6,616 nucleotides of DNA from Ignavibacteriales bacterium. GTDB taxonomy: Bacteria > Bacteroidota > Ignavibacteria > UBA10030. Each line of letters starts with the position of its first letter. Position 1 is the first letter of the stretch. The translations under genes were made by a program, and so were the position numbers. Below the pieces are notes generated by a model that was not told where the DNA came from, made no database searches, and worked only from the letters and a program-made list of their open reading frames with translations. The DNA is taken from the NCBI GenBank assembly GCA_016207365.1, contig JACQPU010000251.1, forward strand, positions 1 to 6,616, in the 5' to 3' direction. Shown here piece after piece: positions 1-5,268 of this stretch.

Positions 1-25
1 GTCCAAGAATCCACTTGGTCTTCAT
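1..25 (-). CDS. 5' end of an unidentified gene, cut by the window edge
   Basis: Reading leftwards on the minus strand, an ATG at 25..23 opens the frame MKTKWILG, which runs off the window after eight codons. The start is supported by a strong purine-rich ribosome binding site (GGGAG at 36..32, six bases before the ATG) and by a good promoter at 80..51. The Lys-rich start followed by hydrophobic residues would fit a signal peptide or a membrane protein, but eight residues are too few to identify anything. The preceding SnoaL-like gene ends 82 bases upstream, so this gene may have its own transcript. Confidence 0.4.
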
Positions 26-50
26 TTCTCTCTCCCTACGCTCTCGTGGA

Positions 51-80
51 ATTAGATAAACACATCTCAGGCGTCGTCAA
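51..80 (-). promoter_or_regulatory. Putative sigma-70-type promoter for the gene at the left edge
   Basis: On the minus strand TTGACG (80..75, five of six matches to the -35 consensus) is followed after 18 bases by TCTAAT (56..51, five of six matches to the -10 consensus). Transcription would begin around position 44, giving a leader of about 20 bases that holds the GGGAG ribosome binding site of the ATG at 25. It lies in the gap after the SnoaL-like stop codon, where a promoter makes sense. Based on consensus matching only. Confidence 0.4.
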
Positions 81-107
81 TTTAATCCTTCCTCTTGTCA
101 ACCTTGG

Positions 108-512
108 TTATACCGTTTGGCTTCGCTCTGCCTTGATATCCACCATCGTGCGCCAAATGGCGATCCATTTACCTCCGACCCGCCGGAAGGCCCATACATC
201 ACGCCCTTTTGAACGTTCACGGTACGCAGCCCGTTCATAGACCATCTCAAATTGAAAACTGACGAACGCCGCGTCGCCGATGATCTGAACTTGTTCATCG
301 TGCTCCCTGTATTCGAGAACCCTTGCATTGGTGCAGAATTCAACAAAGCTCCCGATCAATGTATCTCTTCCGGCGATGCTTCCACTGTACCCAGGGAGAG
401 CCATGGCCACATCATGATGAATGTGTGGCTTCATGTCCAATGGCCGGTTTTCCCGCCATGCTCTGTTGATCGCGGCCATAGTACTTCGCACTTCTCTTTC
501 AGTCTTATCCAT
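108..512 (-). CDS. SnoaL-like / NTF2-fold (DUF4440-type) protein
   Basis: 134-residue protein of the SnoaL-like, nuclear-transport-factor-2 superfamily. What points to the family is the overall pattern: an N-terminal helix (about residues 3-20), a short loop segment with HHDVAMALPG (about 32-41), a helix at the GRDTLIGSF region (48-56), then beta strands ending in the typical GRDVWAFRRVGGKW and IWRTM segments (about 103-123). The length is normal for a single domain. Members form a cone-shaped pocket and include isomerases, cyclases, dehydratases and many proteins of unknown role, so no reaction can be assigned. No signal peptide is seen, so it is probably cytoplasmic. The start at 512 has a modest AGGGA ribosome binding site six bases upstream. 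It follows the DUF1624 gene in the same direction after 178 bases, so co-transcription is uncertain. Confidence 0.85.
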   Translation of the reverse strand: MDKTEREVRSTMAAINRAWRENRPLDMKPHIHHDVAMALPGYSGSIAGRDTLIGSFVEFCTNARVLEYREHDEQVQIIGDAAFVSFQFEMVYERAAYRERSKGRDVWAFRRVGGKWIAIWRTMVDIKAERSQTV

Positions 513-690
513 ATGAGTTCCCTAGACACTATGTTTGCGGTCTCCCGTTCCTCTTCTGCCACACGTGAATTGAGAGTCACACGATTCGGGACGTTGAATG
601 TCAAACACAACAGCGATCCTCACAATGGGCGGAACTCGCTGACAGGTCTTGTTCGTCATGTGAGAGAGGCATCATGATACCTGGCAATTC

Positions 691-1875
691 CTAAATGTAC
701 TTGAGCCACCAATCTGATCTTCTGGACTTCATATCAGCATACCACAGGCATGCAAAATAGAGCATAACAATGGTCAAAGCCCACACTGCATAGAGGGCTG
801 GCAAGGACCATGCGTATCCCTCAGGTGGCGGAGGAGGAACCAGAGGATGATTCGCAAACAGCCAGGGACTGATTTCCCCGAGGTTCAACAATGATATTCC
901 CATGGCCAGTACATGAATCAAAGGAATATGCACTATGTAGAAGAAAAACGGGACCCTGCCAAACAAGGCGATCCAATCGGCAACACGCCCTTTCGCCCGC
1001 TCCAGACACGGAATAAGAGCCACAACAGGACCTAATGTCATCAGGATGAATTGCAGGGAAGCAGGATATTTGGCGACATTGAGAAATGAGAGCAATCCCA
1101 CCACCCAATCGCCGTCAGGGGGATTCCAAATAGTTGGGTTGCCGTAAATATTGAAGCCCCGGAGGACAAGAAACAATCCGATTGCACCCAGTCCAATCGT
1201 AAGGCATAACCTGTTTCGCCGGGCAGGTCCAAGCAAAAGAAACCTCCCGAATCCGTATCCCGCTGCCATAATCCCAACCCACGGAACAAGAGTATAAAGA
1301 ACGAAAATTGGAGGCCCGTCAGCTCCTACAGTGATAGGACTGGAATAGATGTATGTGAACTTCCACAAGATCGATTTCAGATCGTTCCCCAGTGAAGGGC
1401 CGATAGCAGGCTGAAGCCATTGCAGGAGGTTATGACCGGCCATGATAATGATCCCGATCACTCCAACCACATGAGCGGGAAGCTTCACGAGACCGGAAAG
1501 TATAACCATGCTCCATCCGATTACCCAGATCACACCCCCCAACGAGTAGTTGCCATAGTCGAAATTAAACGTCCATCCAAAGCGGATGACTGTGAGTTCA
1601 AGAATTACGAGCCAAAGTCCTCTTGTGATCAGAAAACGGCTTAGATCACTGTGTCGTCGTCCATAGAAGAAAGCACTTGTCCCGGCCAGGAACAGGAAAG
1701 CAGGGGCGCAGAAATGAGTAATCCAGCGAGTAAAGAAGATATCAGGAGAAGGACCACCGGCCGGAATCGCAGCATACACGCGAACATGGTCGATTGCCAT
1801 AAGAATCATGACTGCACCCCGAATCAAATCAACGGAAAGGATCCGCTGCGAAGGAGTTGCCCCCTCATTGTTCAT
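691..1875 (-). CDS. DUF1624 / heparan-alpha-glucosaminide N-acetyltransferase-like integral membrane protein
   Basis: 394-residue multi-spanning inner-membrane protein. The N-terminal segment RILSVDLIRG followed by MAIDHVR (residues 11-32, with D16, R19, D29 and H30) is the hallmark of the DUF1624/HGSNAT-like transmembrane acyltransferase group. In that group a conserved His near the first membrane helix is involved in moving an acetyl group from cytoplasmic acetyl-CoA to a sugar on the other side. About nine or ten hydrophobic segments follow. The C-terminal part has the usual proline run (VPPPPPEGY), then a last helix and an end rich in Trp and Lys (about residues 335-394), so the protein looks full length. 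The start at 1875 is set by AAGGAG at 1888..1883, seven bases upstream. The acceptor substrate is unknown; many bacterial members are only called DUF1624. A stem-loop lies directly upstream of the ribosome binding site. Confidence 0.88.
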   Translation of the reverse strand: MNNEGATPSQRILSVDLIRGAVMILMAIDHVRVYAAIPAGGPSPDIFFTRWITHFCAPAFLFLAGTSAFFYGRRHSDLSRFLITRGLWLVILELTVIRFGWTFNFDYGNYSLGGVIWVIGWSMVILSGLVKLPAHVVGVIGIIIMAGHNLLQWLQPAIGPSLGNDLKSILWKFTYIYSSPITVGADGPPIFVLYTLVPWVGIMAAGYGFGRFLLLGPARRNRLCLTIGLGAIGLFLVLRGFNIYGNPTIWNPPDGDWVVGLLSFLNVAKYPASLQFILMTLGPVVALIPCLERAKGRVADWIALFGRVPFFFYIVHIPLIHVLAMGISLLNLGEISPWLFANHPLVPPPPPEGYAWSLPALYAVWALTIVMLYFACLWYADMKSRRSDWWLKYI

Positions 1876-1882
1876 TCTGACT

Positions 1883-1888
1883 CTCCTT
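1883..1888 (-). promoter_or_regulatory. Ribosome binding site of the DUF1624 gene
   Basis: AAGGAG on the minus strand, seven bases before the ATG at 1875. It fixes that start. The stem-loop at 1892-1916 ends only three bases upstream, so its folding could affect ribosome access. Confidence 0.7.
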
Positions 1889-1891
1889 AGG

Positions 1892-1916
1892 TTGGAGACG
1901 CGGAAAGCGTGTCCAA
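1892..1916 (-). other. Stem-loop in the leader of the DUF1624 gene
   Basis: TTGGA-C-ACGC, loop TTTCC, GCGT-C-TCCAA on the minus strand: 25 bases with ten-base arms and one mismatch (nine pairs). It lies between the alpha/beta-fold gene and DUF1624 and touches the ribosome binding site of the latter. No T-run follows on either strand, so it is not a standard intrinsic terminator. It may be an mRNA processing or translation-control structure, or a weak pause. Confidence 0.5.
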
Positions 1917-1934
1917 ACGTAGTTCATCACGTAG
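1917..1934 (-). repeat. Short direct repeat ACGTAG-N6-ACGTAG upstream of DUF1624
   Basis: Plus-strand ACGTAG at 1917-1922 and again at 1929-1934, a 12-base period, in the 92-base gap between two genes and adjoining the stem-loop. A repeat of this spacing could be a regulator binding site, but units of six bases are short and chance is possible. Confidence 0.2.
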
Positions 1935-1967
1935 GATGATTGCACAATTATTTGATTTTCTGATAGA

Positions 1968-2894
1968 CTATTTCGCGCTTCTTAGAAATTCGATAACTGC
2001 TTGCTTAACCTCCTCTGGCCTGTCAAGCCACATAAGCGAACGCGTGTGGGGAATTGTCTTCACCTTGATCGAGGAATAAGAGTCAAGGTTCCCCCAACTA
2101 TCGTGACAAAACATTTCTATGTAATTTTGCGGACCTTGGGCATAGATGCCTTCCAACCCCGGTTTCAACAACAACGTGGGGACTTTTAACTTAGACAAAT
2201 CAACAGTGATGTCCTGCGCATTGAATTCACACAGGTATCGAACCCAGACATGAAGTTTCGGCAAAGCAGCCTCACGCCAGTATCGCAATCCAAGCCTCGG
2301 ATGCACTGTATAATCCTCCGGAAGAAAGTTATTATCATCCCAGGTTTCCCGTGTCACGGTTTTGAACCACTTGGGTGCAAGGAATGTGTCGATTGGAGCG
2401 ACCCGCGCCTCAGGCGTTGCGTAGTATTGTTCAAAACGTGTCCCCGTTACATCCATTTTTGCTACTCCTGAGAGGAGAACGACCGCTTTGATTTTTTTGG
2501 GATGTTTCAGCGCCAATCGAAGGGCGATCTGTGTTCCAATTTGCCAGTGGCCGACAACAACAGGGTTCCGTATGTTTTCCCTTTCCATGAGCTTCTCGAT
2601 GGCTACTACCGCATTATTGGTCCACGTTTGCTCGCCAAAACTTGTTTCTTCTCCGGGCCCGGGCGGTGCAGGAGTTCCCCCAAAGCCCGGGAGGGTTACT
2701 GCATACATGCGAAAATCATTCTCGATTGACGCCATAAACTCTTTGTAGATATTGCCGCTAAAGCCAATGCCCGGAATGAGAATCATCGGCTGGGTTCCTT
2801 TTCCACTCTTGATTACATTGCCAAGGCTCCCAATGTCCGCAGCCTTGTTCCCAGGTGGGTCTACAAGGTTATTCAGCGACGGATCTTGTGCCAT
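1968..2894 (-). CDS. Alpha/beta-hydrolase-fold protein, probable pseudoenzyme
   Basis: 308 residues from the ATG at 2894. Fold signs: first core strand and oxyanion-type loop MILIPGIGF (37-45), YAVTLPGFGG (64-73), the nucleophile-elbow position NPVVVGHWQIGTQIALRLA (110-128), strand AVVLLSG (137-143), strand VPTLLL (238-243) and a C-terminal LDRPEEV (290-296). The catalytic residues look lost. The elbow reads GHWQIG where active relatives have GHSxGG, so W117 (TGG at 2546..2544) replaces the Ser. S286 (TCG at 2039..2037) sits where the catalytic His before the Arg-Pro-Glu segment is expected. The usual Asp after the sixth strand is absent (LKPGLEG). This predicts binding or structural use, or an unrecognised mechanism, rather than ordinary ester hydrolysis. 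The annotated ATG has no ribosome binding site; a much better start lies at 2999 but is cut off by a TGA (separate entry). It ends 92 bases before DUF1624. Confidence 0.85.
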   Translation of the reverse strand: MAQDPSLNNLVDPPGNKAADIGSLGNVIKSGKGTQPMILIPGIGFSGNIYKEFMASIENDFRMYAVTLPGFGGTPAPPGPGEETSFGEQTWTNNAVVAIEKLMERENIRNPVVVGHWQIGTQIALRLALKHPKKIKAVVLLSGVAKMDVTGTRFEQYYATPEARVAPIDTFLAPKWFKTVTRETWDDNNFLPEDYTVHPRLGLRYWREAALPKLHVWVRYLCEFNAQDITVDLSKLKVPTLLLKPGLEGIYAQGPQNYIEMFCHDSWGNLDSYSSIKVKTIPHTRSLMWLDRPEEVKQAVIEFLRSAK

Positions 2895-2999
2895 GATGGT
2901 TCTAAAAGACTGTTGTCAATAGAGGATCGGGGTCAAAAAGACTACCATGACAAAGCGAATCACGGCACTCGGAGCGAACTTGTCAAAACTGTTGTTCAT
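2895..2999 (-). pseudogene. Interrupted N-terminal leader of the alpha/beta-fold gene (in-frame TGA)
   Basis: An ATG at 2999..2997 lies exactly 35 codons upstream of, and in frame with, the ATG at 2894, and has a strong AAGGAG ten bases before it. It encodes a start MNNSFDK, then a basic residue and a hydrophobic stretch (VIRFVMVVFL, then TPILY) that looks like a signal peptide or membrane anchor. After 27 codons a TGA (2918..2916) interrupts, then eight more codons (QQSFRTIM, the last being the 2894 start) lead into the body of the protein. The simplest reading is that the ancestral product was secreted or anchored and that a Trp TGG became TGA. Alternatives are a sequencing error, low-level readthrough, or re-initiation at 2894. 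TGA acts as a normal stop in neighbouring genes, so a recoded genetic code is unlikely. Confidence 0.55.
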
Positions 3000-3264
3000 C
3001 GATTGTGTACTCCTTTTGTGCTTGAAAGATCGCCGCTTTTTGAGCTCTTGCGTTCAACTCACTTCTGATCCCAGAACGGGAAATCGCAGGAAAGCTGTCC
3101 AAGGCGGTCTTTGCAGCCCGTCGTCCAACTCGGTTTGAATGTTACCGCTGCCCGACGAATACAATAGGTCATTCATTGCGCTTTGCCAGCTTCTTAAGCG
3201 CTTCAAGGGGTTTCTGGGCATTCCATATAATGGTCTCTAAATGACTCTCCACCCAAGCGTCCAT
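2983..3264 (-). pseudogene. Possible gene remnant: one frame with two internal stops
   Basis: One minus-strand frame runs 93 codons from an ATG at 3264 to a TGA at 2985..2983, with internal stops TGA (3171..3169) and TAA (3144..3142). The first segment is 31 codons (start MDAWVESHLETI, end LAKRNE). The last is 52 codons (contains TALDSFPAIS, ends TIDEQQF) and has no good start codon. Both pieces look protein-like by composition, with plausible helices, and the final stop overlaps the ATG at 2999 by a few bases, as is common for neighbouring genes in an operon. No family is recognised, there is no good ribosome binding site at 3264, and other frames here are also fairly open, so chance is a serious alternative. 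Confidence 0.2.
3010..3015 (-). promoter_or_regulatory. Strong ribosome binding site for the upstream ATG at 2999
   Basis: AAGGAG on the minus strand, ten bases before the ATG at 2999. No comparable site precedes the ATG at 2894. This is the main evidence that the original translation start of the alpha/beta-fold gene was at 2999. Confidence 0.6.
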
Positions 3265-3284
3265 GTGTAGTAATCTCTGTGGTC

Positions 3285-3367
3285 GCCTAACGGATTGGCG
3301 ATGAGCCGAAAGCGGCGCAAGCCTCACTTTTCAAAGAAAACGAGAACAACGCGCGCCCATTGTCGGC
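3285..3367 (-). other. Imperfect dyad with an integron-like core (weak attC candidate)
   Basis: On the minus strand the element ends with CGCCAATCCGTTAGGC (3300..3285), where GTTAGGC fits the integron core consensus GTTRRRY. It begins about 83 bases earlier with GCCGACAATGGGCG (3367..3354), which is partly complementary. Inside, GGCGC/GCGCC (3314-3318 with 3353-3357), CTC/GAG (3323-3325 with 3342-3344) and TTTTC/GAAAA (3328-3332 with 3336-3340) could pair. It sits 28 bases after the VOC stop codon, as an attC would. However, the left core does not match RYYYAAC, so this is a candidate only. Confidence 0.2.
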
Positions 3368-3394
3368 CCCGTCGCCGTGATATACAGCGCTTGC

Positions 3395-3757
3395 TCAGTC
3401 ACAGTGGAAGTAGAAGCGGTTACCATCAATGTCCTCCACTGTGAACTGGCGCAAACCCCAAGGTTTCCTTTCAAGAGGTTCAACAATTCGCGCGCCTAGC
3501 GAACGCAATTCTTCGTATGTGGCGTCGATGTCTGCGGCAAATATCCAGTGTACGACAGGCTCGAAGGGCTGGCTTCTTCGACGAAAGAAAATCGCAACAT
3601 TGTCTCGCGACACAGCACCGATCTCCTTCCCCGGTACAAGCCATCGAATCTCGAAACCGAGCGCATCACGGTAGTGATGCTGAGCCCGTTCCACATCCGT
3701 AACTGGCAACTCCGGAGTAGGATGACTGAACGTCGTTCGCAATTCCTTCTGGTTCAT
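3395..3757 (-). CDS. VOC-superfamily (glyoxalase / bleomycin-resistance-like) protein
   Basis: 120-residue single-domain vicinal-oxygen-chelate protein. It carries the paired beta-alpha-beta-beta-beta signature: PELPVTDVERAQHHYRDALGF (about residues 15-35), the strand AIFFRR (55-60), the second module VVHWIFAADIDATYEEL (68-84) with LGARIVEP (87-94), and the closing FTVEDIDGNRFYF (105-117). H70 lies where a metal ligand is usual, but the acidic ligand in the last strand is missing (YFHC), so it fits the antibiotic-binding or metal-poor branch better than a lyase or dioxygenase. Substrate unknown; cytoplasmic. The start at 3757 has TAGGAG six bases upstream. It lies 37 bases after the ParB-like gene and is probably the last gene of that operon. 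Confidence 0.87.
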   Translation of the reverse strand: MNQKELRTTFSHPTPELPVTDVERAQHHYRDALGFEIRWLVPGKEIGAVSRDNVAIFFRRRSQPFEPVVHWIFAADIDATYEELRSLGARIVEPLERKPWGLRQFTVEDIDGNRFYFHCD

Positions 3758-3794
3758 AACATTCTCCTAAACGTCTTGCGCTGTATAACCACGG

Positions 3795-4172
3795 CTAATA
3801 TGGCAGATCATTGGGTTGCACGTCTTCGTAATCCGGCGCCGGATCATGGCTGAATTGTACGGCCTCAATCGTCTCCCGGCCTTCCAATAATGCCTTTACA
3901 ACCCGGTGCATACCATCCATAACCCTTCCGTCCGAAGACAGAATGATCGGATAAGCCAAATCTGCTTCTCTTATCAGTTCCATATGTTCTTTGAATGAAC
4001 GCCAGGTGAGTTCACCGGTTTTCTCGCCGAACGAAAATGGCTCATCGATCTCGCGGATTGCATCCAACCTGACTCGTTTGCGCGGGAAATTCTTTGTTAA
4101 TGCGACCAAACGGTCAACATCCCATGCGTAATACCCATTTCGAGAAGGTCGAAAGTAATATTGTTTTCTCAA
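3795..4172 (-). CDS. Small ParB-like-fold protein, probable TTG start
   Basis: 125 residues if read from TTG at 4172. The central FGEKTGELTW region and the C-terminal YPIILSSDGRVMDGMHR (about 74-90), then KALLEGRETIEAVQF and DPAPDY, resemble small proteins annotated as ParB-like. Their DGxxxDGxHR box (D81, D86, G87, H89, R90) corresponds to the ParB/Srx-type nucleotide-binding loop. No DNA-binding helix-turn-helix is present, so a partition role is unlikely; a nucleotide-binding or nuclease-like role is only inference. An in-frame ATG at 4295 exists, but its extra 41 residues overlap the ankyrin gene and look like a frame shadow, whereas LRKQYYFRPSRNGYYAWDVDRL looks like a natural start. The TTG is 7 bases after the ankyrin stop, with AGAGG 11 bases upstream, suggesting translational coupling. 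The VOC gene follows after 37 bases. Confidence 0.75.
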   Translation of the reverse strand: MRKQYYFRPSRNGYYAWDVDRLVALTKNFPRKRVRLDAIREIDEPFSFGEKTGELTWRSFKEHMELIREADLAYPIILSSDGRVMDGMHRVVKALLEGRETIEAVQFSHDPAPDYEDVQPNDLPY

Positions 4173-4188
4173 TTCCGAATCAGCCTCT
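4170..4188 (-). promoter_or_regulatory. Stop/start junction with ribosome binding site inside the ankyrin 3' end
   Basis: AGAGG (4188..4184) lies inside the last ankyrin codons. The ankyrin stop TGA is 4182..4180 and the TTG start of the ParB-like gene is 4172..4170. Ribosomes ending the first gene would be placed to start the second. This arrangement decides the start choice. Confidence 0.5.
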
Positions 4189-5166
4189 GACTCCGCCTTG
4201 CCTAAGCAGAATAGCTTCGATGGAAGCGTGCCCTCTTTTTCGTGCCCATGCCAGCGGCGTCGCCCACGGACCGCCCGCTTTTGTTGCGTCGGCACCTCTT
4301 TCCAACAACAATGCGGCTACTTCCTGATGCCCCCAGCGTGCTGCATAGCCCAACGGCGTTGTAGAATACTCGTCGTCAATCGGATCAATGTCAGCACCAT
4401 GATCAAGGAGCAGGCGGGCTTTTTGAACATCACCGGTGTACGCCATATCATGCAGGAGCCTGAAGCCCCGCCAGTTCATGTGGTTCGGGTCCATTCCGTT
4501 CTTCAGCAAGAAAACGGCAACTTCATAGTGTCTGAAGTAGTATCGCGCTCCCCACTTTGAGATCTGTGGAACTTTTGCGCCATATCGCATAAGAAGTTCA
4601 AGCATTTTGAAATCTGCATCTTTTGCAGGCATGGCCAAAATCCCTTCCCCCCAGAATGCAAATTCATAGAGTGCAAGCTCAGGTCGGTACTTCAACATGG
4701 CCTCAGCTTCCACATAGTGATGCTTGTCCACGAGATGTTGGAAGCTTCGCTGGCTTTCGTCCATTCTATGGTCGATTTTCCCCGTATCTCCCCATTTATA
4801 AATGAGGTTTGTGTCGTTGAGGCTCTGACTTACGTATCGGGCGATCTCGACATGACCTCGGTCCTGTGCGATCGTAAGAAGTGAATCTCTGAAAGGATGA
4901 ACCAGATAGGTGGGATCGAGGGCCCTGCACGATACCAGAAAGCGGACAATGTCAAGATGGCCTTCACGAACCGCAAAATGCAGCGGAGCTGTGTAGTCGT
5001 ATTGGCAGGTGAGCAATGCGGGACAAATCCCCAGCAGTTCCTTCACACGATCCAAGTCCCCGTCATGGCATGCGATCAACATGCTCCAGACATCAGTTGA
5101 AGTAGAAACGACGCCGCCATGAAGTTCAATTGGCAGGGTCTTTTCCATCTCATTTGGTCGGACCAT
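4180..5166 (-). CDS. Ankyrin-repeat protein
   Basis: 328 residues made mostly of ankyrin repeats, which are helix-turn-helix protein-binding modules. Clear repeat units: APLHFAVREGHLDIVRFLV (60-78), SLLTIAQDRGHVEIARYV (95-112), the divergent unit LLMRYGAKVP and YEVAVFLLKNGMDPN (191-228), LLHDMAYTGDVQKARLLLDHGADID (237-261), TPLGYAARWGHQEVAALLLERGADA (270-294) and TPLAWARKRGHASIEAIL (303-320). A non-canonical middle segment with KWGDTGKIDHRMDESQRSF (124-142) and FWGEGILAMP (171-180) separates the repeat groups and may be family-specific. There is no signal peptide or membrane segment, so it is probably cytoplasmic. The start at 5166 has AGGAGA about nine bases upstream; a second ATG at codon 7 is possible. 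The downstream ParB-like gene begins 7 bases after the stop, so the two may work as partners. Binding target unknown. Confidence 0.88.
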   Translation of the reverse strand: MVRPNEMEKTLPIELHGGVVSTSTDVWSMLIACHDGDLDRVKELLGICPALLTCQYDYTAPLHFAVREGHLDIVRFLVSCRALDPTYLVHPFRDSLLTIAQDRGHVEIARYVSQSLNDTNLIYKWGDTGKIDHRMDESQRSFQHLVDKHHYVEAEAMLKYRPELALYEFAFWGEGILAMPAKDADFKMLELLMRYGAKVPQISKWGARYYFRHYEVAVFLLKNGMDPNHMNWRGFRLLHDMAYTGDVQKARLLLDHGADIDPIDDEYSTTPLGYAARWGHQEVAALLLERGADATKAGGPWATPLAWARKRGHASIEAILLRQGGVRG

Positions 5167-5268
5167 TCTGATTTTTCTCCTAGCCCCAGGATATTTTCAC
5201 AAAGTCGATGCCCTTACCCCGCACTTTGAACAGAGAAAAGGAATTCGCCTAACGAAACGTACCACTAC

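Larger units (their letters stand above)
3000..3394. other. 395-base spacer with no convincing intact gene
   Basis: Lies between the VOC gene and the alpha/beta-fold gene. It contains the AAGGAG site of the latter, the broken frame at 2983-3264, and an imperfect dyad with a GCCTAAC/GTTAGGC core at 3285-3367. No T-rich intrinsic terminator and no clear promoter were found, although a change of transcription unit somewhere here is likely. Confidence 0.5.

Noticed and set aside
576..604. TTGACA at 604..599 as a promoter for the SnoaL-like gene
   Set aside because: The -35 match is perfect, but no hexamer at 16-18 bases spacing matches the -10 consensus in more than about three positions.
252..677. 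A 141-codon plus-strand frame opposite the SnoaL-like gene and its upstream gap
   Set aside because: It overlaps a well-supported gene on the other strand and its product has no family features.
668..681. Near-palindrome GGCATCATGATACC between DUF1624 and the SnoaL-like gene
   Set aside because: Short, with one imperfect pair, no T-run and no link to a promoter. Chance is likely.
2916..2918. TGA read as an amino acid through a changed genetic code or selenocysteine
   Set aside because: TGA ends the ABC, ankyrin and VOC genes at their expected family lengths, no insertion-type stem-loop was recognised after the codon, and the codon sits in a leader where selenocysteine would be unusual.
2947..3138. 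Plus-strand frames of about 60 codons in the 3000-3394 spacer, including one with a hydrophobic N terminus
   Set aside because: The hydrophobic part lies opposite the leader of the alpha/beta-fold gene, there is no clear ribosome binding site, and nothing continues beyond. The minus-strand leader explains the signal better.
5200..5228. Inverted repeat CAAAGT-N17-ACTTTG upstream of the ankyrin gene
   Set aside because: Only six-base arms with a long gap and no matching promoter nearby. Too weak to call an operator.
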